Shown here: piece by piece, positions 41,939-50,405 of the stretch | Layout of the letters: each line of letters begins with the position of its first letter | Position numbering within the stretch: the stretch's first letter is position 1 | Origin: CAYPNP01 sp964412195 | GTDB taxonomy: Bacteria > Acidobacteriota > JAAYUB01 | DNA: 64,000 nucleotides | Assembly: GCA_964412195.1 (NCBI GenBank) | Contig: CAYPNP010000011.1 | Coordinates: 1-64,000, forward strand | Direction of reading: 5' to 3' | Made by a program: the position numbers and the translations under genes | The notes under the pieces: model-generated | Database searches by the model: none | Told to the model about the DNA's origin: nothing | What the model saw: the letters and a program-made list of their open reading frames with translations, nothing else

Positions 41939-42021
41939 GGGCGGACACCTCGCGGCGGAGCGGTCGCTCCCGCCGGGGCCATTGTCCCGGAATTCCACAC
42001 GGGTGTCAATCGCGGCGGATC

Positions 42022-42185
42022 AATTGCGGATTTCGGATTGTGGATTGCGGATTGCGGATTGAAAATCAGTTTCGTGTATTTCGTGTGTTTCGTGGTTTTG
42101 ATTGTGGATTGCGGATTGCGGATTGAAAACCTTTTCGTGTGGTTCGTGTGGTTCGTGGTGTGATTGATTGCGGATTGCGGATCGG
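42022..42185. repeat. Composite ATTGCGG / TTCGTGT repeat island in a 373-bp spacer
   Basis: ATTGCGG units (42023-42061), GAAAATCAG, TTTCGTGT-type units (42070-42098), a second block of ATTGCGG units (42107-42125), AAAACCTTTTC, GTGTGGTTC units (42136-42159) and again ATTGCGG (42164-42183). Orientation matches the islands at 36.7, 37.4 and 38.4 kb; the island at 66-264 is its reverse. Confidence 0.8.
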
Positions 42186-42256
42186 AGCACTGAGTTCCTC
42201 TCCGTGTCCTCCGTGCCTCCGTGGCAAGTTCCCGGATGAGCCGCTCCTGCCCGATC

Positions 42257-42265
42257 TGGTATAAT
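42257..42265 (+). promoter_or_regulatory. Extended -10 promoter of the glycosyltransferase pair
   Basis: TGGTATAAT with a perfect -10 hexamer at 42260-42265, 46 bp before the ATG at 42312. There is no good -35. Confidence 0.45.
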
Positions 42266-42311
42266 GCCGATCGACTCGGCGATCTGAATTCAGGCAGCGA
42301 GGACGGGACCC

Positions 42312-43541
42312 ATGCCCGTGGAGAACGACGGCCGCCCCCTCCGGGTGGCCATCAACATGGACGAGCTGTTCGGCCGCGTCCCCGGCGGGGGCGGCCAGGG
42401 ACGGGTCATCACCCAGTTGGTCGCCCACCTGGCGGCGATCGACCCACACACGCAGTATACCCTCTTCTCCGCCCGGCGCATCCGCAGCCTGCCCGAGCCG
42501 ATCGCCGCGCTGCCCGAAAATTTCCGGATCGTCCAGCTCCCCCCTGGCCCCCGCGGCGAGTGGCTCCACTTCGCCTGGCACGCCCTGCGGCGGCCGGCGG
42601 TGGAGCGGTGGCTCGGCCCGCAGGACGTGGTCCACGCCACCACCACCGCCGCGGTGCCCGCCGTCCGTTCGGCCCGCCTCGTGGTGACCGTCCACGACCT
42701 GGTCTGGTGGCGCTTCCCGCAGGGGCTGAACCGGGCCGGCCGATTCGTCCACCGGACCGGCCTGCGGATCGCCGCCCGGGAGGCGGCCGCCGTCGCCGCC
42801 GTGTCCGAGGCCACGCGGCGGGAGGCCCTGGAATACCTGGGCCCGGCGGCGGACCCGGCGCGCTTCACCGTGGTTCCCAACGCCGCCGCGGCGGAGTTCG
42901 GCGCGGCGGTCCCCGAGTCCGTCCGGCAGGAAGTCCGCGCGCGTTATGGCCTGCCCGGCCGCTACATCGCCGCTGTGGGCACCGTGGAGCCGCGCAAGAA
43001 CCTGCACCGGCTCATCGCCGCGTACCGCTCCCTCCCCGCCGGCCTGCAGGAATCCTTCGGGCTGGTCCTCATCGGCCCGTACGGCTGGAAAATGGAGGAG
43101 TTGAAAGAGCGGCTCGGCCAATCCAGACCGGCCGGACGTGTGGCCTGGACCGGCTACGTGCCGGACGCCGACCTCCGCGCCATCCTGGCCGAGGCGGAGC
43201 TGTTCGCCTACCCCAGCCTCCTGGAGGGTTTCGGCATCCCCATTCTGGAGGCCATGCTGGCCGGGGTGCCGGTGGTCACGTCCAACAGGTCGTCCATGCC
43301 GGAGGTGGCCGGCGACGCCGCACTGCTGGTCGACCCGACCGACACCGCCGCCCTCGCCGCCGCCCTGGAACGCGGCCTCACCGATGAAGGGCTCCGCCAC
43401 CGCCTGATTGCGGCCGGCCACACCCGCGCCCGGCAGTTCTCTTTCGCCGCCACGGCGGTAGCCTACAAGCAGCTCTACCGTTCGGTCCTCGATCCTGAGT
43501 TGCGGCCCGATTCCCCGGAATCCAGAGGAGACCGCCGATGA
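42312..43541 (+). CDS. Glycosyltransferase, GT4 type
   Basis: 409 aa, GT-B fold. N-terminal acceptor domain with a GGGGQGRVITQLVAHL loop (after residue 22), and a C-terminal donor domain with AVGTVEPRKNLHRLIAAYRS and the E-x7-E motif in YPSLLEGFGIPILEAML. This arrangement matches mannosyltransferase-like GT4 enzymes that transfer a sugar from a nucleotide donor to a growing glycan. The stop overlaps the next gene by four bases (ATGA). It opens the polysaccharide locus. Confidence 0.88.
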   Translation: MPVENDGRPLRVAINMDELFGRVPGGGGQGRVITQLVAHLAAIDPHTQYTLFSARRIRSLPEPIAALPENFRIVQLPPGPRGEWLHFAWHALRRPAVERWLGPQDVVHATTTAAVPAVRSARLVVTVHDLVWWRFPQGLNRAGRFVHRTGLRIAAREAAAVAAVSEATRREALEYLGPAADPARFTVVPNAAAAEFGAAVPESVRQEVRARYGLPGRYIAAVGTVEPRKNLHRLIAAYRSLPAGLQESFGLVLIGPYGWKMEELKERLGQSRPAGRVAWTGYVPDADLRAILAEAELFAYPSLLEGFGIPILEAMLAGVPVVTSNRSSMPEVAGDAALLVDPTDTAALAAALERGLTDEGLRHRLIAAGHTRARQFSFAATAVAYKQLYRSVLDPELRPDSPESRGDRR

Positions 43542-44614
43542 CCGCCAGGCCGACTCCCGAGATTGTCCTCGTTGACTACATCGGCGACAGCGATGACCGC
43601 GGAAATCCCGTCGGCCATGTGACCAAGACGCTCCCGGACTATTGTGAATTATTGCAGGGACACTTCCGGATCCACCTTGCGGTTCCCCAACACTACGGCA
43701 ATCTGGCTCGTGGGTGCCCGGGGGTCGAGACGATGCACACTTTCCACAATCAGCCGGTCCCCGGCATGCGGGAAGTGCGACGCAAGACGGCCAATCTACG
43801 AGAGGTGTTCTCCCTGTACCGGGGGAAGCTGGTCTGGTTCGTCAACACCGACTTCCTGCTCCCCCTTTTCCGGCTCCGGCAGCACTCCTCTGCGGTGCGG
43901 ACCGTCGCTACGATGTACGCTCAACAATTCCAACCGTTCCGCCACGCCCTGTGGAATCGGCTGATCAATCCCTTGTGCCGGCGGGGCCTGCGGCATCTCG
44001 ACCTGGTGATCAGCAACCATCCCAAGCTTTCCTTCCCGGGCCGAACCCACTTCATTCCCGACTTTCCCTATCGATCGGGGCTCTACGACAGTCACATCCA
44101 ACGTCCCAAGATGGATCAGGCAGTATGCTGCGGGATCATGCGGGAGGACAAGGATCTGGAAGGGCTGGTATTGGCATTCAACGAAGCGGACTACCCCCTG
44201 CGCGTCGTGGGGAGATTCAAAGATCCCACCCGGCGGGAACAACTGAGCCGGACGACCCGATCCTCCATCACGGTGGAAGACCGGCTGCTGACGGATGATG
44301 AGTTCTACCGCCTGCTGGGCGAGTCTCGTTTCGCCGTGTTCCCCTACAAGGCGGAGAAGTATCGGCACCGGACCAGCGGAATACTCCTCGAATCTGTCTA
44401 CCTGGACTGCTTGCCGGTGGCACCTCGGCAGCTGTTGGAGTTCCTCGGCTTTCAGGGCATCGGATACGACCAGATATCGGAGCTGGGCGCAATCTTCCAC
44501 TCTCGAAGATTCATCGACGCGGACAACCGTTCCGTGAAACTGAAGTATGGGTTCGAGGACGTCCGCCGGGGGCTTCTTGCGGCACTCTCCGGAATTGCGC
44601 AGGAGTCGCCTTGA
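43538..44614 (+). CDS. Probable GT-B glycosyltransferase
   Basis: 358 aa. The beginning MTARPTPEIVLVDYIGDSDD and later VISNHPKLSFPGRTHFIPDF, CCGIMREDKDLEGLVLAFNE and FAVFPYKAEKYRHRTSGILL fit a two-domain GT-B enzyme, but the family signature is weak. No membrane segment is seen. It is translationally coupled to the preceding GT4 gene and converges with rfbH 70 bp away. Base composition is visibly less GC-rich than the GT4 gene before it. Confidence 0.6.
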   Translation: MTARPTPEIVLVDYIGDSDDRGNPVGHVTKTLPDYCELLQGHFRIHLAVPQHYGNLARGCPGVETMHTFHNQPVPGMREVRRKTANLREVFSLYRGKLVWFVNTDFLLPLFRLRQHSSAVRTVATMYAQQFQPFRHALWNRLINPLCRRGLRHLDLVISNHPKLSFPGRTHFIPDFPYRSGLYDSHIQRPKMDQAVCCGIMREDKDLEGLVLAFNEADYPLRVVGRFKDPTRREQLSRTTRSSITVEDRLLTDDEFYRLLGESRFAVFPYKAEKYRHRTSGILLESVYLDCLPVAPRQLLEFLGFQGIGYDQISELGAIFHSRRFIDADNRSVKLKYGFEDVRRGLLAALSGIAQESP

Positions 44615-44683
44615 TGCCAGCATCAATCCGGATGGACACCCGGCTGCCGGAATCCCCCCGGCGCGTCGCCGGTGCGGCCGGCA

Positions 44684-45988
44684 TCAGATCGTTTCCAGGA
44701 ATGCCCTGAACGTCCGCAGCATGTACCGGACCATTTCCGGTGTGATCCCCGGATACAACCCCACAAAAAACCCCCCGTTCATCGCCGCATCGGTGTGCGT
44801 CAGCTCGCCCACCACCCGATGGGTGAGATTGGCATAGGCGGGGTGGCGCAGGAGATTTCCCGCGAACAGCATCCGGGTCTGGATGCGGTGCTTCTCAAGA
44901 TGGTCCACCAGCAGGGCGCGGCTGAACGGTGCGCCGTCCTCCACGGTCATTGGAAATGCGAACCAGGAGGGCTCGCTCTGAGGCGTGGCGGAAGGCAGCC
45001 GGAGGAACCGGCGCCAGGGCTCCATGCCGTCGAGCAGAAGTTGGAAATTACGCTTCCGGGCCTGGATGAAGCCGGGCAATTTCCCCAGTTGAGCCAATCC
45101 GACAGCCGCCTGAAGATCTGTCAATTTCAGGTTGTATCCCAGGTGCGAGAATACATATTTGTGATCGTACCCAGGAGGCAGGACGCCGTGTTGCTGGCTG
45201 AAACGGCGCCCGCAGGAGTCCGAGACGCCGGGCTCGCAGTAACAATCGCGCCCCCAATCCCGGAATGAGCCGACCAGCCGGTGCAAGCGGGCGTCGTTGG
45301 TGAGAACCGCCCCGCCTTCCCCCATCGTCATGTGGTGAGCCGCGTAAAAACTGACCGTGGCCAGGTGCCCGAATGTCCCGACCGGCCTGCCCCGGTAGGT
45401 GCTGCCCACCGCATCGCAGCAGTCCTCGATCAGCCATAAATCGCGGGCTCGGGCGACTTCCATAACCTTGTCGAGATTGAATGGATTGCCAAAAGCGTGC
45501 GCCAGTATGATTGCCCGAGTCGCCGGGGAAAGGGCCGCTTCCAGCAGGTCAGCCCGGATGTTGTAGGTCGCCGGATCGATATCGAGAAACACGGGGATCA
45601 AACCGCATTGCACAATCGGATTCACCGTAGTGGGGAAAGCCGCGGCAACAGTGATCACTTCGTCCCCCGGTTTCAACCGCCGATCCCCCAGGGAGGGGGA
45701 AGTCAACGCGCTCAGGGCGAGCAGGTTGGCGGAGGATCCCGAATTGGCCAGGGCACAGTGGGCCAGGCCGAAATAGTCAGCGAACGCCTTCTCGAATCTG
45801 GAGGCATAGGGGCCCGCCGTCAGCCAACCCTCCAGGGCGGCTTCCACCAGATTGACGAATTCATCGCTATCAAAGATCCGCGCCGCATATGGAATGTTCG
45901 TCTCCCCCGGCACGAACCGTGCCGGCTCATGGCGGCTCTTGTACTCCCGGACCAGCCGCAGGATCTGATTCAGCGTTTCATCCACCAT
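44684..45988 (-). CDS. rfbH: CDP-4-keto-6-deoxyglucose 3-dehydrase (E1)
   Basis: 434 aa from the ATG at 45988 (GAGGTG upstream). Aminotransferase fold of the DegT/DnrJ/EryC1/StrS family, but the usual PLP lysine is replaced by histidine in SFYAAHHMTMGEGG (His218/219), the hallmark of E1 dehydrases that use PMP. Four cysteines at 191, 249, 251 and 259 give exactly C-X57-C-X-C-X7-C, the [2Fe-2S] site of this enzyme. It removes the 3-OH of CDP-4-keto-6-deoxyglucose. Its reductase partner (E3, rfbI/ascD) is not in the window. Confidence 0.93.
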   Translation of the reverse strand: MVDETLNQILRLVREYKSRHEPARFVPGETNIPYAARIFDSDEFVNLVEAALEGWLTAGPYASRFEKAFADYFGLAHCALANSGSSANLLALSALTSPSLGDRRLKPGDEVITVAAAFPTTVNPIVQCGLIPVFLDIDPATYNIRADLLEAALSPATRAIILAHAFGNPFNLDKVMEVARARDLWLIEDCCDAVGSTYRGRPVGTFGHLATVSFYAAHHMTMGEGGAVLTNDARLHRLVGSFRDWGRDCYCEPGVSDSCGRRFSQQHGVLPPGYDHKYVFSHLGYNLKLTDLQAAVGLAQLGKLPGFIQARKRNFQLLLDGMEPWRRFLRLPSATPQSEPSWFAFPMTVEDGAPFSRALLVDHLEKHRIQTRMLFAGNLLRHPAYANLTHRVVGELTHTDAAMNGGFFVGLYPGITPEMVRYMLRTFRAFLETI

Positions 45989-46009
45989 GCACACCTCGTC
46001 GGAAAGGAA

Positions 46010-46921
46010 TCAGGCACCTCGACGATCCAGGATTTCGGCCAGGATTCGCCCCGTTCGGCAAAACAGCCTGGGCAGGGAAACCCTGCCTTCCGTTGCCGCC
46101 AGCAGGTTCTTGTACCTGGCTGAGCGCAGGCGGCGCAACAGGAGATCCGTCTTGAATTGCGCCCTCAGGGCAGGGTCTTTCTTCTGATGCAGAAAGTAAA
46201 GGCGCGCCCAATCATAGTAGAGATCCAAATCGTGGCTGCACGAGAATGCACCGGGATGCGCCTGGAAATATGAGAGGGTGCTTCGCACGTACGCCACCCG
46301 GGTGTACCGGAGCAGCGGGAGTAAAAACATGAGCAAGTCGTTGCCCGCACCAAAGCGGCTGAAATCCAATCCATCGCGGTTGGGAATGTCGACCATCAGG
46401 CTGTTCTGCGCGTCGATCCGGCGAAACAGCGCGCAGCCCGGGGAATGGGGAACGTTTTCCCGGAATATGGACATGCGGATGAATTCCCCCGCTGCGAATA
46501 CGGTGTCCGCGGGAAAGTGGGCATAAGACAGGACCGATTTGTCCTCGCCCACTATTTCCGCCGGGCTGTAGGCGAAAGCCACTCCGGGATCCTGGAGGAA
46601 CGGGAGTGTCCGGCTGATGAAATCCGGCTCCATCCAGTCATCGGACCACAGGAACCGGACCAGGGAACCGGTAGCCTTCTCCAGGCAGGCCTGCCAATTC
46701 CGGACAGGGCCGATATTCCGGGGATGTTGAAAGACGCGCACCCTGGAATCCCGGCCGGCATACTCCATTGCGATCGAGAGCGTGCCGTCCGTGCTCCGGT
46801 TGTCCCCGACGATCACCTCCAGCATCGGGTGCGTTTGGGAAAGAGCGCTCTCGATGGCCCTCCCCACCATGCTTTCCCGGTTGTACACGGGAATCAGGAT
46901 GCTGACCAGTTGCTCGCTCAT
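46010..46921 (-). CDS. Glycosyltransferase, GT2 type
   Basis: 303 aa from the ATG at 46921, four bases after the flippase stop. GT-A fold: VSILIPVYNRESMVGRAIES at the N-terminus, VIVGDNRSTDGT, and the metal-binding DDWMEPDF region (DXD-like) near residue 97. It transfers a sugar from a nucleotide donor to the lipid-linked glycan. It lies in the minus-strand run rfbF to rfbH and is likely co-transcribed with it. Confidence 0.87.
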   Translation of the reverse strand: MSEQLVSILIPVYNRESMVGRAIESALSQTHPMLEVIVGDNRSTDGTLSIAMEYAGRDSRVRVFQHPRNIGPVRNWQACLEKATGSLVRFLWSDDWMEPDFISRTLPFLQDPGVAFAYSPAEIVGEDKSVLSYAHFPADTVFAAGEFIRMSIFRENVPHSPGCALFRRIDAQNSLMVDIPNRDGLDFSRFGAGNDLLMFLLPLLRYTRVAYVRSTLSYFQAHPGAFSCSHDLDLYYDWARLYFLHQKKDPALRAQFKTDLLLRRLRSARYKNLLAATEGRVSLPRLFCRTGRILAEILDRRGA

Positions 46922-46925
46922 GGGG

Positions 46926-48260
46926 TCACTCAGCCTGCCGCAATCGAAGATACGTCCGGATCGGTCCGCCGACCGCAAACAGGGCGAGGGACACGATCGT
47001 GCCCGCGATCACCCCGGCAGAGCCCATCCCCACCGTTCGGGCAAACCAGATCGACAGGGGAATGTTCAGAGCTCCCGCAATGACGGCCAACCACAATTGG
47101 AGGTCCACATCGCCGATGCCGTTCAGGAAGTATGCGTAGACATTGTTCCAGATCGCGATGACGGCATAGACAGCCATCAGCTCGAACAGCAGGGGCGGGA
47201 AATCCAAGTCCCGCCCGAGCCAGATGGCGCAAGCGGCACGCCCGCCGATGGCACCGCCGATGCTCAGCAGAACGACCGGCACCATCAGCCAATTCATCCG
47301 CCGGAGCATCCGGCGCACCCAAGGCAAATCTCCTTTGGCAAAGGCGTCGGTATAGGCAGACCACAATGGAGCCAACAGAATCCCGTGGGCGAACACCAGC
47401 AGGTTGAAAAGCTGGTAAACCACGGTGTAGGGAGTGACATGGGCCGGGCCCAATATCCTGGCAATGATCAGGTTGTCCGTGGCGAAGATGACGAGGGCGG
47501 CGGCTTGAATCCCGAAGAATCGGAGGCCCAATCCGCTGATTTCCTTCATTCTGTTCAGCACGATGCACCGTGGGGAGGGCCGCACCTCCGGATGGAGGCG
47601 GCAGAAAAGAACGGCGGTCACCACCAGGTATCCAATCAAGTTTCCCGATCCATACATCAGGCCGATCGAGAGTACGCCGCCACCCATGAATGACCCCAGG
47701 AGGAGAAGACCTCCCCCGAAAATCACCTGACCGATCAAGGACGTCGCGGCTGCCCACGCGGCCTGCTGAAACGCATATCCGACCGACTGGCAGAGGGACA
47801 GCCAGAATCCGGCCAAGGTGAAAACCAGCACGACCGCGACAAGAGCCGCCAGTTCCGCCGGCGGGAGGACCGATACGTTGAGAATCGACGGCCAATCCAG
47901 CACTCTGATCAGACCCAGCCCCACCATCAGGATGATGAATGAAAAAATGCCAATCACCGCATATGCGGTGGACACCAGCTCTTTGCCGGTGTGGGTGTCT
48001 CCCCGGCTGAGAGCTTCGCTCAAGCGGTTGCGCAACCCATTGCCGATTCCGAAATCGAAGAAAGTGAGCCAGTACAATACTGAGAGAACGGTCATCCAGA
48101 TTCCGTACCTCTCCACGCCGAGGTATCCGAGTAAAAGGGGAACCAGAAAGAAGCTGAGAGCCACCGCGGCAATCCGGATCAGCCCTGTCATCATCGCGTT
48201 CTGGAAAACGATGGAGCTGCGCGAGGCTCCGTCGATGCGGGTGAATTCGATCCGGGTCAA
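46926..48260 (-). CDS. Polysaccharide flippase (Wzx/MATE-like)
   Basis: 444 aa. The start is most likely the TTG at 48260, with AAGGAG eight bases upstream and 13 bases after the rfbE stop; the longer frame to 48374 would overlap rfbE by about 100 bases. Twelve or more hydrophobic segments run the whole length, and the N-terminal pattern VERYGIWMTVLSVLYWLTFFD is typical of oligosaccharide flippases. It moves undecaprenyl-linked repeat units across the inner membrane. Confidence 0.85.
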   Translation of the reverse strand: MTRIEFTRIDGASRSSIVFQNAMMTGLIRIAAVALSFFLVPLLLGYLGVERYGIWMTVLSVLYWLTFFDFGIGNGLRNRLSEALSRGDTHTGKELVSTAYAVIGIFSFIILMVGLGLIRVLDWPSILNVSVLPPAELAALVAVVLVFTLAGFWLSLCQSVGYAFQQAAWAAATSLIGQVIFGGGLLLLGSFMGGGVLSIGLMYGSGNLIGYLVVTAVLFCRLHPEVRPSPRCIVLNRMKEISGLGLRFFGIQAAALVIFATDNLIIARILGPAHVTPYTVVYQLFNLLVFAHGILLAPLWSAYTDAFAKGDLPWVRRMLRRMNWLMVPVVLLSIGGAIGGRAACAIWLGRDLDFPPLLFELMAVYAVIAIWNNVYAYFLNGIGDVDLQLWLAVIAGALNIPLSIWFARTVGMGSAGVIAGTIVSLALFAVGGPIRTYLRLRQAE

Positions 48261-48273
48261 GGGACGAGCTCCT

Positions 48274-49293
48274 TCACTGACTCTGGAGCCAGGACAGCAT
48301 CCGGCAAATCCCGTCTTCCGCGGAGACTGTAGGGCTCCACCCCAACCTGTCGCTGGCCTTGCGGTTGTCGGCAATGAAGATCCGCTGGTCGCCGGGGCGC
48401 CATGGCAGGTGATCGTAGTGGAGGACTACGCCCAACAGCCGCTCCAAGTGAGAGAACAGTTCAAGCAACGACAGGCTGTTCCGGGCCCCTCCGCCGATAT
48501 TGAATGCCTGGCCTTCCGCATGGGAGATCCCGGCCACAGCGGCATGGTATAGATTGAGAACATCGTCCACAAAGAGAACATCGCGAACCTGTTTGCCTGA
48601 CCCGGAAATGGTGAATGGCTTCGCCAGCAGGCCACGTCCGGCCGCGAGAGCCTGTCCGCAGAACCAGCCGATCCATCCCTGGTCATATGTCGCGAACTGA
48701 CGTACCCCGAACATGGAGGAATGACGGAACACGATCGTTCTAAGCCCGAAGATCCGGTGGTAGTCCAGGAGATACTGGTCCGCTGTCCCCTTGGAACACC
48801 CATAGGGGGAATGGAAATCGAGCGGCAGCGTCTCATCGAAACCGTTCGGATACCGTGGGCAGACATAGCGTGTCGGTGTTTCCTCATACTCGAGGAACGA
48901 CAGATCGCCATAGACCTTGTTCGTGGATGAATACAGGACGATGGCCTCCGGGGCATGATTCCGAACGGCTTCCAGCAGATTGAACGTGCCGAGCGCATTC
49001 GTTTCAAAGTCCAGACGGGGATTGGACAGGGAAGTGGACATGGCTACCTGGCCGGCGAGGTGAAAGATAACCTCCGGCCGGACCTGCCGGACGATTTCAT
49101 TGAGCCGTTCCGCCTCCCGGACGTCTGCGCGGTAAAGCTGAAATTCACCCAAGCTCTTCAACCATTGCAGATTCCGCTCTGTCCCGACTCGGGAGAAATT
49201 ATCCAGAAGGTGAATCTCCTCTCCTTTGCGGAGCAGGTCGGCCGCAAGATTGCTCCCGACGAAACCACAACCCCCGGTGACGAGATACCTCAT
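48274..49293 (-). CDS. rfbE: CDP-paratose 2-epimerase (CDP-tyvelose forming)
   Basis: 339 aa from the ATG at 49293, matching the length of Salmonella RfbE. Short-chain dehydrogenase fold with TGGCGFVGSNLA at residues 6-17, HLAGQVAMSTSLSNPRLDFE, YSSTNKVYGDL, HSPYGCSKGTADQYLLDYHR (Tyr-x3-Lys) and ATYDQGWIGWFC. I recall these stretches as nearly the same in the Salmonella enzyme. It epimerises C2 of CDP-paratose with bound NAD. The ATG overlaps the stop of rfbG. Confidence 0.9.
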   Translation of the reverse strand: MRYLVTGGCGFVGSNLAADLLRKGEEIHLLDNFSRVGTERNLQWLKSLGEFQLYRADVREAERLNEIVRQVRPEVIFHLAGQVAMSTSLSNPRLDFETNALGTFNLLEAVRNHAPEAIVLYSSTNKVYGDLSFLEYEETPTRYVCPRYPNGFDETLPLDFHSPYGCSKGTADQYLLDYHRIFGLRTIVFRHSSMFGVRQFATYDQGWIGWFCGQALAAGRGLLAKPFTISGSGKQVRDVLFVDDVLNLYHAAVAGISHAEGQAFNIGGGARNSLSLLELFSHLERLLGVVLHYDHLPWRPGDQRIFIADNRKASDRLGWSPTVSAEDGICRMLSWLQSQ

Positions 49294-50405
49294 GGAATGG
49301 CTCTTTTCCCGCCGCCCGCCCAAGCCAGATCCTTGGACGCCGCGGTCTCGCTGTAGGCTTCCAGCTGCCTGGAGAGGAGGGCGGCGGCATCGCCGCCGTC
49401 GTAATGACAACGATACCAGGCGACGGTTTCCGCAAGGGCCCGTCTGGTATCGTAAACAGGCTGCCATCCGAGTTCGAGGAGTGCCTTCCCGACGTCGAGC
49501 CGCAGCAGACCCGCTTCATGGGCCGGCCGGGCTGCATCGGATTCGTAACGGCCGCTCCCCCAAAGGCGGATCGTCTGTTCCACTATGTCACCGACCGCAT
49601 GGGTGTCGGCGTCGGACGGGCCGAAGTTCCAACTGCCTGCATAGCGTCCGGGTTGATCGTATAGAAGCGCTGCCAGCCACAGGTACCCCGAGAGCGGCTC
49701 CAGGACGAATTGCCAAGGCCTGACGGCTTCCCCCGATCGAATCCTCGCGGTCTCTCCCTTCGAAAAGGCGCGGACCAGATCGGGCAGAAGGCGATTCGGG
49801 GCCCAATCGCCGCCACCGATCACATTCCCGGATCGGGCGGTGGCGATTGCGACCCCCTGCCCTGCGAAGAAACTGCGCCGGTAGGCGGCCGTCACCAATT
49901 CAGCGCACCCCTTGCTGGAACTGTACGGATCGTATCCCCCCATCGGATCGGACTCCCGATACCCGTGGGGCCATTCCCGGTTTTCATAGCACTTGTCGGA
50001 GGTCACGTTGACGACGACCCGGACGGTGGGAATTCTTCGGAGCGCCTCCAACAGGTTCACCGTGCCAAGGACATTGGTCTCGTATGTGCCTTTGGGGTCC
50101 CGGTAAGATTCCAGTACCAGGGGCTGCGCAGCCAGGTGAAAGACGAACTCCGGCTGAAAATCCCCGATGGTCTGCCTGAGGCTGTCCTCATCCCGGATAT
50201 CCGCCACCTTGTGAAGGCACCGGTTCTCAAGCCCAAGGATGGTGAAAAGGTTCGGGGCCGTCGACGGTGCCAAGGCATAGCCGCAGACTTCCGCGCCCAG
50301 TTCCAGGAGCCAGGCGGTGAGCCAGGATCCCTTGAAACCGGTATGACCTGTGAGAAGCACCTTCCTGCCGGCGAAGACCCCACCGAACAACTTGTCAGGT
50401 CCCAC
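49290..50405 (-). CDS. rfbG: CDP-glucose 4,6-dehydratase
   Basis: 371 aa from a GTG at 50405 with AGGAG upstream. Rossmann motif TGHTGFKGSWLTAWLLELGA, FHLAAQPLVLESYRDPKGTY, VNVTSDKCYENREW, YDPYSSSKGCAE (catalytic Tyr-x3-Lys) and ARSGNVIGGGDWAPNRLLPD. It converts CDP-glucose to CDP-4-keto-6-deoxyglucose, the first step to 3,6-dideoxyhexoses. The start overlaps the upstream reductase gene by 11 bases and the stop overlaps rfbE. The frame further upstream is a shadow. Confidence 0.93.
   Translation of the reverse strand: MGPDKLFGGVFAGRKVLLTGHTGFKGSWLTAWLLELGAEVCGYALAPSTAPNLFTILGLENRCLHKVADIRDEDSLRQTIGDFQPEFVFHLAAQPLVLESYRDPKGTYETNVLGTVNLLEALRRIPTVRVVVNVTSDKCYENREWPHGYRESDPMGGYDPYSSSKGCAELVTAAYRRSFFAGQGVAIATARSGNVIGGGDWAPNRLLPDLVRAFSKGETARIRSGEAVRPWQFVLEPLSGYLWLAALLYDQPGRYAGSWNFGPSDADTHAVGDIVEQTIRLWGSGRYESDAARPAHEAGLLRLDVGKALLELGWQPVYDTRRALAETVAWYRCHYDGGDAAALLSRQLEAYSETAASKDLAWAGGGKRAIP

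Noticed and set aside
42022..42185. Possible CRISPR array
   Set aside because: Units are 7-9 bp, degenerate and directly abutting, without 20-40 bp repeats or unique spacers, and no cas gene is present.
48261..48374. Longer N-terminus for the flippase
   Set aside because: It would overlap rfbE by about 100 bases and add non-hydrophobic residues. A TTG with AAGGAG fits better.
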